Positions 33,586 to 42,840 of a stretch of 64,000 nucleotides of DNA are shown here, in pieces (positions within the stretch are counted from its first letter, which is position 1; each line of letters begins with the position of its first letter). The DNA is from Chloroflexota bacterium (GTDB taxonomy: Bacteria > Chloroflexota > Ktedonobacteria > Ktedonobacterales > JADMIN01). Below the pieces are notes generated by a model. The model saw only the letters and a program-made list of their open reading frames with translations. It did no database searches and was not told the origin of the DNA. The stretch covers positions 186,001 through 250,000 of the forward strand of contig JAJPKE010000009.1 in NCBI GenBank assembly GCA_021323855.1, read 5' to 3'. Both the position numbers and the translations under genes were made by a program.

Positions 33586-34689
33586 ATGTCAGAGTCAGAT
33601 AAAGCGGATACGCCGGAATTTCTAACTTCTGAACAACCTGCTGGGCAATCTACTGAGGAGCTTGCGCCGATACTCTTGCGCGGTGATCTCCATGAAACCA
33701 TCTGGGGAGGGCAACGCCTGACGGCGTTCGCAGGGAAAATGATCGCCGAGGGGATGACCGTTGGCGAATCCTGGGAGACCGCCAACGAGAGTGTTGCCCT
33801 CAATCCGCCATATGCCGGGCAGTCGCTTGGCGCGCTCGTGGAGGCACTGGATGAGCGGCTGATCGGCTGGCGAGCAGCAGAAGTGTTTGGGCATCGTTTC
33901 CCGCTACTCACCAAGTTCATTGACGCGCAGCAATGGCTCTCTGTGCAGGTGCATCCCGATGATCGCTACGCCGCCGAATACGAAGGCGGCAAGCTCGGCA
34001 AGACGGAGACATGGTATATCCTCCATGCAGAGCCGGGGGCCAAACTGGTTTTCGGACTGGCGCGCGAGGCCAGCCAGCAGGAGGTGCGCGAGGCCATCGC
34101 TGCCAATCGCCTGGAAGAACTGCTCTATACGTTCGAGGCGCACGCCGGTGATGTGATTTTCGTGCCAGCAGGCACCGTGCATGCCATCGGCGCGGGCATC
34201 GTCCTCTATGAGCTACAAGAATACTCGGATGTCACGTATCGCATGTATGACTATGGGCGTTTGCAAGCCGATGGCACACCGCGTGAGCTACATGTCGAGC
34301 GCAGCCTCGATGTCATGCGGTGCGGTCCAGCGGAGGCCACGCGCGTCAATCCCGTCGTCGCGCCGGACGCCAGGTTGGATGGCGAGCGGCGTGTGCTCGT
34401 GGCCTGCGAGTATTTCGTCGAAGAGGAACTGCGCTTTCATGGCGCATATGCCGCCGCGACGACCGGCGCAAGCTGCCATATCATTTCTATCCTTGATGGC
34501 GCCTGCAACTTGACCGTTGGGGAGACGACACTCGCGCTGGGGCTTGGGAATACAGCGGTCATTCCTGCGGCGCTGGGAGAGTATCATCTGCAAAGTCGTG
34601 ATACGGCACGGTTGCTCTGTTCCTACGTGCCGACACGCGATGACCAGGATCTTTCGCTCTGGCGCAACAGCCAGCCGCACGCCGGTTGA
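33586..34689 (+). CDS. manA: Mannose-6-phosphate isomerase, class I (cupin)
   Basis: 367 residues. Interconverts fructose-6-phosphate and mannose-6-phosphate. The first 30 residues are a polar leader, then LLRGDLHETIWGGQRL and GESWETANE as in Bacillus-type enzymes. Zinc ligands are visible in LSVQVHPDDRYA (Gln, His), KTETWYIL (Glu) and FVPAGTVHAIG (His), and LYELQEYSDVTYRMYDYGR completes the active site. It could supply mannose donors for the mannosyltransferase-like genes in the window. It ends seven bases from the convergent MocA-like gene. Confidence 0.93.
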   Translation: MSESDKADTPEFLTSEQPAGQSTEELAPILLRGDLHETIWGGQRLTAFAGKMIAEGMTVGESWETANESVALNPPYAGQSLGALVEALDERLIGWRAAEVFGHRFPLLTKFIDAQQWLSVQVHPDDRYAAEYEGGKLGKTETWYILHAEPGAKLVFGLAREASQQEVREAIAANRLEELLYTFEAHAGDVIFVPAGTVHAIGAGIVLYELQEYSDVTYRMYDYGRLQADGTPRELHVERSLDVMRCGPAEATRVNPVVAPDARLDGERRVLVACEYFVEEELRFHGAYAAATTGASCHIISILDGACNLTVGETTLALGLGNTAVIPAALGEYHLQSRDTARLLCSYVPTRDDQDLSLWRNSQPHAG

Positions 34690-34696
34690 GCAGTTT

Positions 34697-35338
34697 TCAC
34701 ATCTGATCGTGCGGATAGCGGTCCCAGATGGCTAGCAATTGCTTATACTCGCTGGATTGGTCCACGTCGAGTCCGAGCATGGCGTCTTCGGCCTGCGCCA
34801 GCCGCAACAGTTCAGGGTGATTGGCGATGACCGACCGGGCGCCTTCATCGCCACTGATGTGCGACACCTCGTCGAAGAGGTGTGCCGGAAAGTACACCGG
34901 AGTGCTGCGCGTACCTGCATACACGCTGGCGATAATGCTGCCGGGCGTTGAGCGGGCTGATTGCAGCAGATGGTTGATGAGGTCCGCTGAAACGAGCGGC
35001 TGATCTGCGAGCATGATGAGCGCCCCAATCACTGGCGGAGTGTGGCGTGAGACTATGCTGATGCCCGCACGCAGCGAACTGGCCATGCCGCTGGCAAACT
35101 CCGGGTTGAAGCACACTTCATAGCGTCCGGCAGGCAGCGCCGCCTGAATCTCTGCCGCGCGGTAGCCGAGGACGACGACGACGGGATCGGCGGAGCTGGC
35201 GCAGGCCGCCGCGACAGCATATGAGACGAGGGGTCTGCCGCCGAGCGGCAAGAGCAATTTATGCGTCTCTGACTCCATGCGGCTCGAGCGGCCCGCCGCC
35301 AACACGATTGCGGCGACCGATTGTACTCTGCTCTCCAT
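34697..35338 (-). CDS. MocA-like molybdenum cofactor cytidylyltransferase
   Basis: 213 residues of the MobA-like NTP transferase fold: AAIVLAAGRSSRMESETHKLLLPLGGRPL (nucleotide-binding loop, split here in meaning at GRSSRM and KLLLPL), VVVLGYRAAEIQ, NPEFASGMASSLRAGI, MLADQPLVSADLI and SGDEGARSVI. These fit MocA, which adds CMP to molybdopterin for xanthine dehydrogenase-type enzymes; such an enzyme is encoded at 2.3-6.0 kb. A sugar or other nucleotidyltransferase is the alternative. The ATG at 35338 follows a GAAGAG sequence. Confidence 0.8.
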   Translation of the reverse strand: MESRVQSVAAIVLAAGRSSRMESETHKLLLPLGGRPLVSYAVAAACASSADPVVVVLGYRAAEIQAALPAGRYEVCFNPEFASGMASSLRAGISIVSRHTPPVIGALIMLADQPLVSADLINHLLQSARSTPGSIIASVYAGTRSTPVYFPAHLFDEVSHISGDEGARSVIANHPELLRLAQAEDAMLGLDVDQSSEYKQLLAIWDRYPHDQM

Positions 35339-35454
35339 CGCTCTTCACTTTCGCCTTGCTTGCACACAGCAGCGATTTTCGCCATGTATTGAAAGGGTAC
35401 GCGTGATTTGGATACAGAGTTCTTTGCTACATCGTCAGTGAAAGGCCCACCGAG

Positions 35455-36519
35455 TTGCCAGAGCAATCAGCACACCTATTGCCAGACACATGGGTCGAAC
35501 GCTATGACAACGCGCTCCGCTCATTGAACGATACCACGCATATGGTTGGAATCGCGCGCAAAATACGGGCGCTCGCTGGAACTCCTGACGCTGCGATGGA
35601 AGTGCTGGCGGGCGGTGAAGGATTGGCAGGCGCAGCACATCAGGGACGGAGTGAAAACCGGCGAGTCGGGTTATTTGCCGGCACGTTCAATCCGCTGACT
35701 CGCGCGCACATTGCACTGGTGGAGGCGGCCCAGCGAGAAGCTGGGATAGAGAGCGTGCTGTGGGTCTGCGCAGTCGCCAGTATTGATAAGGAAACCGTTG
35801 CGCGCGCCACGCTGGCGGACCGTCTGGCGCAGCTCATGGCGTATGTGTCAAGTGTGCCGGCGACAGCGGTGGCGCTGGTCAATCGAGGCTTATATGTATA
35901 TCAGGCGCGGGCGCTGCGGGCGCATCTTGCCCAGGATACCGAGGAGGTGGTGTTGGTTGGCTACGACAAAATTGTGCAGATCTTCGATCCACGCTACTAT
36001 ATGGACCGCGATGCCGCGCTCGACGCTCTGTTTGCAGAAACACGCATCCTCGTGGCACCGCGCCAGGGTGATTCGCGGGCAGCATTAGAACGCCTGCTCG
36101 CGCAACCAGAAAACCGGCGTTATGCCGACCGGGTAGCGTATTTGTCGCTCCCCGCCGGATACAGTGAGGATTCTTCAACGGCTGTTCGTCAACTGGCGGC
36201 TCAACCAGATTGCACGGTGTACGATCTGGCGCGGCTTACTCCGCCAGAGGGGGCTGCGCTGGCGCTGGGGATGGGCGCGTACCGCGTGGCACCGATTATG
36301 CGAACTGATTATTACATCTGGCGTAGTGCCTGGGTGAAAATCCTCACCATCATGGCCAGCACTGTTGAGGCTGTGACTCAATTCCCGCCGCTGGACCAGC
36401 TCTGTGACGCCGCGATGGAGCTGGGTGAACGGGGCGAACGAATTCGAGGTATGCTGCTGGCCGACGCGCCCGATGGGCAGACAATTACCTCATTACTCGC
36501 GGCGGTGAGAGGACTGTGA
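35455..36519 (+). CDS. NadD-like nucleotidyltransferase-fold protein
   Basis: 354 residues from a TTG start. From about residue 72 it has the (H/T)xxH nucleotidyltransferase motif in GLFAGTFNPLTRAHIALVEAA, with Thr in place of the first His, and YSEDSSTAVRQLA, which is the ISSTxxR-type motif that binds the triphosphate. This fits the nicotinate/nicotinamide mononucleotide adenylyltransferase fold. It is much longer than NadD (about 200): 70 extra residues in front and a 90-residue helical C-terminus. So it may be a specialised relative, not the housekeeping NadD. A later start (MVGIARKIRAL) is possible. Confidence 0.7.
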   Translation: MPEQSAHLLPDTWVERYDNALRSLNDTTHMVGIARKIRALAGTPDAAMEVLAGGEGLAGAAHQGRSENRRVGLFAGTFNPLTRAHIALVEAAQREAGIESVLWVCAVASIDKETVARATLADRLAQLMAYVSSVPATAVALVNRGLYVYQARALRAHLAQDTEEVVLVGYDKIVQIFDPRYYMDRDAALDALFAETRILVAPRQGDSRAALERLLAQPENRRYADRVAYLSLPAGYSEDSSTAVRQLAAQPDCTVYDLARLTPPEGAALALGMGAYRVAPIMRTDYYIWRSAWVKILTIMASTVEAVTQFPPLDQLCDAAMELGERGERIRGMLLADAPDGQTITSLLAAVRGL

Positions 36520-36687
36520 AGGCCGGGAAGGATGGGAAGGACCTGGCGGGTGTGAAGGATGTGAAAGACGGGAAGGATCGTCAGGGCTGAGTTTATCCCA
36601 GCGGCTGCGGAGCATGAGCGCCATCACGATCATGATGGTGGAAAAGAAGACAATTGAGCCAAGCGCCAGCAGGATCAGGGTTGTCAT
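36493..36687 (-). CDS. Small membrane protein with a His/Ser/Pro repeat tail
   Basis: 64 residues. GGGAG lies six bases ahead of ATG 36687. Residues 1-26 are one membrane helix (ILLALGSIVFFSTIMIVMALML); the rest is a short basic cytosolic tail with repeated SHP/SRP units coded by 9-bp repeats at 36518-36580. It overlaps the end of the NadD-like gene antisense by 27 bases. No family is recognised; the overlap and low complexity lower confidence. Confidence 0.5.
   Translation of the reverse strand: MTTLILLALGSIVFFSTIMIVMALMLRSRWDKLSPDDPSRLSHPSHPPGPSHPSRPSQSSHRRE
36518..36580. repeat. Run of seven imperfect 9-bp repeats
   Basis: Nonamers of the type GAAGGATGG follow at exact 9-base spacing (for example 36518, 36527, 36554, 36572). 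On the minus strand they code for repeated Ser-His-Pro units. Confidence 0.65.
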
Positions 36688-36872
36688 CTCCTTCTCCCTT
36701 TCTTTACGTAATATTGGATGTTGTATGGTACTTTTAGGAGATTGATAGGACCCGTCAGTAGCAAGTATGTACTACTTTTGGGTGTAGCAGGCGATTCGGC
36801 ATGGTATTTGCGTTGGTCGCTACGAAGGCCGTTGAAGCCCTTGCTCGCCTACGGTTCTGATGAGAAATGGCG

Positions 36873-36896
36873 CGCGATACCGCGATACCGCGATAC
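36873..36896. repeat. Three perfect 8-bp tandem repeats upstream of sigma-54
   Basis: CGCGATAC occurs three times without a gap, 50 bases before the sigma-54 start. An 8-base unit does not preserve reading frame, which supports taking the start downstream at 36946 rather than in the long upstream open frame. It could be a regulator site. Confidence 0.6.
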
Positions 36897-36945
36897 CCGG
36901 GGCGATGCCATAGATATAGTGTACCGCAATGAAGCGGAAGAAGGG

Positions 36946-38445
36946 ATGATATCTGCTGTGATAGATATACGCATTGACCAGGCCCAGGAAATACGTCAAT
37001 CATCCGTGATCTCACACCGGCAGATCGTCGCCGTGCGTCTTCTCCAGATGCCAAGCCAGGAATTGATGACTGCCATTGCTCATGAGCGTGACACCAATCC
37101 GGCGATTGAGCTATTGGAGCGCGAGAGTTGTCATTACTGTGGCGCGGGTCTCGATGTGCCTAGCCGCACATGCCCTGCGTGCGGAACGCCACTCGTAGGC
37201 GGAGAGAACCATCATGAGGCGACGCTGGATAGCGGCCTGGGCGCTACAGCGGGCGGCGGCGCCTACGAAGACGATGGTTCCGACCCCATGATGCGGGTCG
37301 CTGCCTCGGTGGAGCGTGGCGATGGCCTCTTACAGATGTTGGATGTCATGATTGACGAGGATGAGTTTGAGATTGCCGAATACCTCGTCGGAAATCTGGA
37401 TCATCATGGATATTTGCCGGAATCCATTGTCGAAGATACGGCGGTGGCGCTCTCCTGCGATCCAGCGCAGGTGGAAGGCGTCTTGCATAAACTGCATCGC
37501 CTGGACCCGCCAGGAATCGGCGCACGTGGGGCGCAGGAGTGTTTGTTGATTCAACTTCAGCGCATGCGGCAGGCGGGCAATCCGCGTAAGCTGGCTGAAG
37601 TTCTCGTAAAAGACTACTTGCAGGATTTGGCGTTCCGGCACTTCCGTGAGGTGGCGCATGCGATTGGCTCAACCCCGAAGGCAGTGGAGACGGAATGGCA
37701 GTTTATCCGCGAGCATCTCCATCCCTATCCCACGCATGGATTCGATCCTGATTGCAGCGAGATGGCGGAGGCGGCGACTACCATTCGCCCGGATGTGGTG
37801 ATTCGCCGTCGCGGTGCAGGATTTGAGGCTGAGGTGGTCGAACGGCAACGTTATGATCTTCAGGTTCACAAGGGCTATCAGTGGGCGCGTAAGCATATCG
37901 CCGAAGCCAGTACTAACGACCACGACCAGCAACACATCCGCACCTATGTCGAGCGCGCGCAGTCCTTTATCGCCGCCCTCAAGCAGCGCTGGGATACGAT
38001 GCAACGAGTCTCGGATGCGCTCATCGAGTTGCAGCGGGGCTTTCTGGAACATGGGCAGAGCGCGATCAAACCGTTGACGCGCGCCGATGTGGCAAAAGTG
38101 GTGAAGTTGCACGAGTCTACGGTCAGCCGTGCCACCGACGGCAAGTACGTCTTGTTGCCAAATGGGCGGGTGGTGCCGTTTGATGACTTCTTCGATTCGT
38201 CTTTGCCGGTGAAAAAGGCGCTACGTGAACTAATAGCGACGGAGAATCCACGCAGACCGCTGAGCGATGAACAACTTGCGCAACTGCTCACCAACAAAGG
38301 ATTCAGCATTGCGCGCCGGACGGTGGCGAAATATCGTGAAGAGGAAGGGATTCTCCCTTCGCGTCTGCGCCGCAGCCGGGGCACGAATCGCGATCACGTA
38401 AAAGCGCCGGAGCGAGCGTATGCGTTCTCTGCCGCACGACGCTAG
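36946..38445 (+). CDS. rpoN: RNA polymerase sigma-54 factor with an inserted zinc ribbon
   Basis: 499 residues. Region I is present (SHRQIVAVRLLQMPSQELMTAIAHERDTNPAIEL in two stretches), the core-binding region has NLDHHGYLPES and LDPPGIGARGAQECLLIQL, the helix-turn-helix region VAKVVKLHESTVSRATDGKYV, and the RpoN box ARRTVAKYREE near the C-terminus. Between region I and the core-binding domain is a four-cysteine ribbon, CHYC...CPAC at residues 62-79, which classical sigma-54 does not have. ATG 36946 is chosen because region I starts there. No enhancer-binding activator gene or -24/-12 promoter was found in the window. Confidence 0.93.
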   Translation: MISAVIDIRIDQAQEIRQSSVISHRQIVAVRLLQMPSQELMTAIAHERDTNPAIELLERESCHYCGAGLDVPSRTCPACGTPLVGGENHHEATLDSGLGATAGGGAYEDDGSDPMMRVAASVERGDGLLQMLDVMIDEDEFEIAEYLVGNLDHHGYLPESIVEDTAVALSCDPAQVEGVLHKLHRLDPPGIGARGAQECLLIQLQRMRQAGNPRKLAEVLVKDYLQDLAFRHFREVAHAIGSTPKAVETEWQFIREHLHPYPTHGFDPDCSEMAEAATTIRPDVVIRRRGAGFEAEVVERQRYDLQVHKGYQWARKHIAEASTNDHDQQHIRTYVERAQSFIAALKQRWDTMQRVSDALIELQRGFLEHGQSAIKPLTRADVAKVVKLHESTVSRATDGKYVLLPNGRVVPFDDFFDSSLPVKKALRELIATENPRRPLSDEQLAQLLTNKGFSIARRTVAKYREEEGILPSRLRRSRGTNRDHVKAPERAYAFSAARR

Positions 38446-38485
38446 GCATGGCGCTGTGACTCCATGACGCTATGAAGATATCAAG

Positions 38486-38517
38486 GGCAACCCTTCGCTC
38501 ATGGAGGGTTGCCTTTC
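38486..38517 (+). terminator. Intrinsic terminator of rpoN
   Basis: GGCAACCCT at 38486-38494 pairs with AGGGTTGCC at 38505-38513, followed by TTTCATCTT. It lies between convergent genes. Confidence 0.7.
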
Positions 38518-38547
38518 ATCTTGCATCATTACACGCTCAGACTACAC

Positions 38548-39543
38548 TCAGACAATGATCCATGCGCGTCTGACGATGGGCACGCCGTGTTCGTCGCTAC
38601 ATTGATGGAGATAGGCGCGCATGAGATCGCGTTCCGCCGCAGGCAACAGCGCAGGTCCGGCGCAAAAGAATCGCTGTTTTCCGCGTGGGCGCAGCATGTA
38701 CTCCCGCGACGAATGTTCGATCATATCCATATCTTCCCATGCCTGTATGTCCGCCTGGCGGCTGAGAAACATCTTACGGCCCAGGCCCTTCTCGCTGACC
38801 TGCACCTCTTGTAGCAGCCAGAAAAACAGCGCCAGCGCGACACCTCCCATGACAATACAGCCCGCGCCGATCAACGTGCCCGCGATGCTCCCTGCCAAGA
38901 CGATGATACCAACACCAGCGATCAGCAACAGGCTGCCAATACCGGCAAACAGGTTACGCCAGAATAAGCGTGGACGCGCCCGGAGCGTTCCCGAAATGCC
39001 GCCGTCCGGCTTCGTCTGGATATCCATCGTGAATATCTTATTGGCTTCCTGTGCCAGCGACCCGGTCAAAACATGCTGCGGCAGGCGAAACAGGAACTCG
39101 CGCCGCAGACGCGCGCCATCGCGCAGTAAAAACGGCGTAAAGGTAATATGGCGCCCGTCGCTGGCGGTGGCGCGTATCGAGAGGCCAGACTGCTCCACCC
39201 GTTCAATAGTTTCCCAGGAGAGTGTTGTCCAGGGCCGCAATGGGCGACCAGTAGCGAAGTCATGTGTCGTTGTGCGGGCGCTTTGCATCACGAGCCAAAA
39301 CACGGGCAAGCAAAGTATCCAGAGGGCGATCATCAGGAACGGAAGCCAGATCGGGATAGCGCCAGTGATATTCAAGAAGACGATAGCCCCAATCAAGGTG
39401 ACAACGACGGGAAACAAGAGGATAGTGAGCGCAACTAACGGGCTTGGCCGGTAGAATTCTACCTCCACCAACGGTTGCGATGGCGTAGCGCGATTTCGCA
39501 TGTGACCTCGACTGAGCGGTGGTACATTGGATTGCACTGTCAT
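38548..39543 (-). CDS. Membrane protein with four predicted helices, unknown function
   Basis: 331 residues. Two hydrophobic helices near 35-85 (LVALTILLFPVVVTLIGAI; LPFLMIALWILCLPVFWLV) and two near 200-248 (LFAGIGSLLLIAGVGIIVL; LIGAGCIVMGGVALALFFW) alternate with soluble parts. The soluble segment at 100-150 (WETIERVEQSGLSIRATASDG) and the one after 255 (DMDMIEHSSREYMLRPRG) look like bacterial PH-type beta domains, but I cannot confirm this. It is transcribed divergently from the GT39-like gene. No family is named. Confidence 0.7.
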   Translation of the reverse strand: MTVQSNVPPLSRGHMRNRATPSQPLVEVEFYRPSPLVALTILLFPVVVTLIGAIVFLNITGAIPIWLPFLMIALWILCLPVFWLVMQSARTTTHDFATGRPLRPWTTLSWETIERVEQSGLSIRATASDGRHITFTPFLLRDGARLRREFLFRLPQHVLTGSLAQEANKIFTMDIQTKPDGGISGTLRARPRLFWRNLFAGIGSLLLIAGVGIIVLAGSIAGTLIGAGCIVMGGVALALFFWLLQEVQVSEKGLGRKMFLSRQADIQAWEDMDMIEHSSREYMLRPRGKQRFFCAGPALLPAAERDLMRAYLHQCSDEHGVPIVRRAWIIV

Positions 39544-39735
39544 TTCCCTGTCCTGCCTGCCTGACGTTGTGACGTGTCAGGAATTATATGTGGGCGTTTG
39601 GCAATGCGCAATGCTGATGGGACATCCGACTGGTGCAAGTGCCTCAAACCACATGTGCGTCACATTGATAGATGCCGATGGTGTATGCTGAAGCACGGCA
39701 GAGTTTAGAATAAGCTAAGGCGAACAGGCAAGCGT

Positions 39736-42180
39736 ATGCAGAGCGCAGCGACGGCGCAGAAAGCCACTCAGGGCCGTATCTGGGGAGACCAGCCATTCTG
39801 GCGACGCGCTGCCGCATCATATGCGCTGCTACTCTTGCTGTTGCTGTTATTGGAACGTCTGAGTTTTCGCGCCGCGCAGATGCCGCTGACGCTGACCACC
39901 ACTCCCACCAGCCTGACGCTGACCGTTGATGGTGCTTCCCTGCACCTGCCGCTCGCCTCTGCGCCGACTCAGGTAACATTCGTGCGTGGCGATCCAACGG
40001 TGCGCGAATTTCAGCTCGATGGCACTGATAGTATCAATAATTTCTCGCAGGACCCGACTTATCTCCATCAAATCGCTACTACGCCGTACTATCGCTTTCA
40101 GGCGTGGATGCGCGATTTTGATTCGTATAGCTCCTGGCATGATGTCACGGTGCGTGATACGGCGACGGGGCGAACAACGACCCAACTGGCGGCCCTTGCG
40201 AGCAGCGCCAGTGTCGCGCTCCCACCAGCCGGCGCGATACTATCCGCTACCATTCAACGGCTGGAAGTTCCCGTACAGGTGGTGGTGTTCTGCGGTGGTT
40301 CGGGTGGTGGTTCGGAATGTGGCCTTATCACGATAGACCGCAATAATCGGTCTATCCAGGCGCAGACATTTCTGCCCAATGGCGCGGTTGCGGTAACACA
40401 GAAGGTGTATTTTCCCACGCAGCCTATACCGTTCATTGCCGATGTCGTGAACCTGCTACTACACGTTGCCATCTGGGCGTGGTTGTTGCTAGGGGTCTGC
40501 GTTCTTTTGCAGACGGCGCTCGTTGCGCTCTGGAGCGTATGGGAAATATGGGATATATGGCCCGCGCGAACGCGGATTGAAGTGCCAACGGTGGTCCGGC
40601 GTTTATGGCGATCAAGCTGCTTACTCTGGCGGCGTCTCTGTGTGGCGTTGCCAGTGCGCGATCAGTGGGATGTGGCAGCCGGCGCCATCGTTCTGGCAGC
40701 TTTTGCTTTCACTATCTGGATTGCGCTGGCTGAATATCAGGCGCAGCCGCATATCCTGGATGCCAGTGCCTATTTCTTCCAGGCGAAGATATTTGCCTCT
40801 GGACGGCTCTCAGTGCCAGTGCCAGCAAACTTGCCCGCGTTTCAGGGACCATTTATGGTGGCCGATCAAGGTCGTTGGTTTGCCCAGTATCCACCAGCAA
40901 CCTCCGCGCTGCTGGCGATTGGCCTGCTGGTGCATGCGCCGTGGCTGGTTGAGCCGTTGCTGGGCGCTGCGGCGCTCTGGGGCGTGTATCAGTTGGGGCG
41001 CCTGATGTTCAGCCGGGGGACGGCGCTGCTGGCGGTGTTGCTGGGCGCGCTGTCACCGCTCTATCTCTACCTCGCCGCCTCGTATCTCAGCCATACGATA
41101 GCCTTGTTTTTCGGCGTGTATTTCTTGCTGTTTTTCCTGCGGTTTGATCAAAACCACCGGCAGCGCGATCTCATCCTGGCGGCGGTCTGCGCGGGCGGTA
41201 TGTTCCTTACGCGTGAGTTCAGCGCGGTTTTGTTGTGTAGCAGTGCGATAGTGTTCATTCTGGTTTGGCATCGTCGTTCGTGGCTGCGCGAGTGGAAGCG
41301 TATCGCGCGGCTGGCGCTCGCGCCGCTTGGTGTTTTGCTGGTCTTTGCGTTGCTCTACCTTGCTTACAATGCGCAACAGACGGGCGACCCGCTCTTGTTG
41401 CCGCGCACCGTCTTTTATCCCGCCGACCGCTATGGTTTCGGGCAGGGCATCGGGTTCTATGGCGAACATACGCTGGCCGCCGGATTTGTCAATCTAGGCC
41501 AACTGCTCACCATCCTGCTGATTGACCTCTACGGCTGGCCGTTCTATCTGACGCTGGCGTTTATCCCGCTAGCCTTTCTGCGGAGATGGCAGCAGTTAGG
41601 TTGGGATGTCTTCTGCCTTACACTTGGCGGCCTGCTGATTCTGGCTCAGGTCGGCTACTTTTATCATGGCATCTACCTGGGGCCGCGCTATCTCTTCGAG
41701 GCGTTGCCATTCCTGCTCCTGCTCAGCGCACGCGGTATCAATGGCCTGTTCGGAGCAATCACTGCTTTTGCGCGCCGCTGTTTTCCGTTGCTACAGCGGC
41801 GCCTGGCGCATTTGAGTGCCGGCCTGCTGGTCCTCGTGTTGTTGGCTGCCCTTATTGGCTGTAACCTGGGCTATTATTTGCCACGACAGATCGTGTTGTA
41901 CCACGATTACACCGGACTGCCAGTGAGCCAGCCGCTACAGGTAAACACGATTTATGGCTTTCATCCGGCGCAGGCGATTATTGTGACAAACGACTGGTAT
42001 ATCTACAATTATGTGCTCTTTCCGCTGAACGCTCCAGATCTCAATGGAGCGACGCTGTATGCGTATGCCGCCAGCGGAAATACGGTGCAGGAGTTGGAGA
42101 AACAGTATCCCAGCCGCTCAATCTATCTATTGCAGGTCGGGCCAAACGGCGCAGTCACCTTTCTACAAGTGCCACACTGA
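39736..42180 (+). CDS. GT39/ArnT-like membrane glycosyltransferase
   Basis: 814 residues. A first membrane helix (YALLLLLLLLLERL) is followed by an extracytoplasmic beta-rich domain at 45-235, a second anchor (LLLHVAIWAWLLLGVCVLL), a cytosolic loop, and then about ten membrane helices of the PMT/ArnT type. The lumenal loop after the third helix has DASAYFFQAKIFASGRLSVP and FQGPFMVADQGRWFAQYPPATS, as in lipid-linked sugar transferases. It probably moves a polyprenyl-phosphate sugar to an external acceptor. The loop at residues 266-276 reads WSVWEIWDIWP, coded by 9-bp repeats. Donor and acceptor are unknown. Confidence 0.78.
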   Translation: MQSAATAQKATQGRIWGDQPFWRRAAASYALLLLLLLLLERLSFRAAQMPLTLTTTPTSLTLTVDGASLHLPLASAPTQVTFVRGDPTVREFQLDGTDSINNFSQDPTYLHQIATTPYYRFQAWMRDFDSYSSWHDVTVRDTATGRTTTQLAALASSASVALPPAGAILSATIQRLEVPVQVVVFCGGSGGGSECGLITIDRNNRSIQAQTFLPNGAVAVTQKVYFPTQPIPFIADVVNLLLHVAIWAWLLLGVCVLLQTALVALWSVWEIWDIWPARTRIEVPTVVRRLWRSSCLLWRRLCVALPVRDQWDVAAGAIVLAAFAFTIWIALAEYQAQPHILDASAYFFQAKIFASGRLSVPVPANLPAFQGPFMVADQGRWFAQYPPATSALLAIGLLVHAPWLVEPLLGAAALWGVYQLGRLMFSRGTALLAVLLGALSPLYLYLAASYLSHTIALFFGVYFLLFFLRFDQNHRQRDLILAAVCAGGMFLTREFSAVLLCSSAIVFILVWHRRSWLREWKRIARLALAPLGVLLVFALLYLAYNAQQTGDPLLLPRTVFYPADRYGFGQGIGFYGEHTLAAGFVNLGQLLTILLIDLYGWPFYLTLAFIPLAFLRRWQQLGWDVFCLTLGGLLILAQVGYFYHGIYLGPRYLFEALPFLLLLSARGINGLFGAITAFARRCFPLLQRRLAHLSAGLLVLVLLAALIGCNLGYYLPRQIVLYHDYTGLPVSQPLQVNTIYGFHPAQAIIVTNDWYIYNYVLFPLNAPDLNGATLYAYAASGNTVQELEKQYPSRSIYLLQVGPNGAVTFLQVPH

Positions 42181-42288
42181 GCACCTTCAACCATAAACGC
42201 CGCTCACCACTTGACGCATAGGCGAGCAGTCGCTACCCTTAGAAGCAGAGGTGTCAATGGTCGTTCAGTGAGACGAGTGGAGAGCAGT

Positions 42289-42642
42289 GTGAGACGACGC
42301 AAGGCGGATGAGAAGCGTGCCCCCAGGATAACGCACGATCAGGTGGTCGAGCTGCTGGTTGATTATCACCTCGGCAGACTCTCGCAGGCGACCAACCGCG
42401 CGATTGAGTCGCATGTTGCCCATTGTCCACTCTGCCAGATGCAAGGGCTGGACCATACCGTAACGGAGAAACGGGCGGTTCAACGCCGGATTCGCAAGGT
42501 GAAACCCAAACGCCGCCGCCTGATTTCCCGGCGCGGGCGGATCATCATATTGATGCTTGTGCTGATTATTCTGGCGCAGATCATCGCGTATGAGGTAGTG
42601 CGAAACCATCTATTTAGCAATGGCCTTCCAATCAAACTCTAA
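42289..42642 (+). CDS. Small zinc-finger membrane protein (anti-sigma-factor-like)
   Basis: 117 residues from a GTG with GGAG six bases upstream; an open frame extends 26 codons further. The cytosolic part has H42-x3-C46-x2-C49 (HVAHCPLC), the zinc motif of anti-sigma factors, after a helix (DQVVELLVDYHLGRLS). A very basic linker (KVKPKRRRLISRRGR) leads to one membrane helix at about 84-105. The topology fits a membrane anti-sigma factor, but no ECF sigma gene is adjacent; it lies 108 bases after the GT39-like gene. Confidence 0.7.
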   Translation: MRRRKADEKRAPRITHDQVVELLVDYHLGRLSQATNRAIESHVAHCPLCQMQGLDHTVTEKRAVQRRIRKVKPKRRRLISRRGRIIILMLVLIILAQIIAYEVVRNHLFSNGLPIKL

Positions 42643-42840
42643 GCTTCGTTCCAGCGTGTTCCATCGCATTTCATGGGCTGGTGGTGCTGTATATCGTCCG
42701 GCATGGTATGCTGCACTCGGCTGGTGCAGCGTGGGACCAGGGTTCTTTTGCTGACTCAGGATGAACTGTGATGAGATCGTGTGTACTATCGCGCCATGCC
42801 GCTTCTGGGTCTGGTGCGCGTATCTGGGGGAGAGGGTGAC

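Noticed and set aside
36718-36945. Upstream extension of rpoN by 76 codons
   Set aside because: The extension has no sigma-54 similarity and contains a frame-breaking 8-bp triple repeat; region I begins at 36946.
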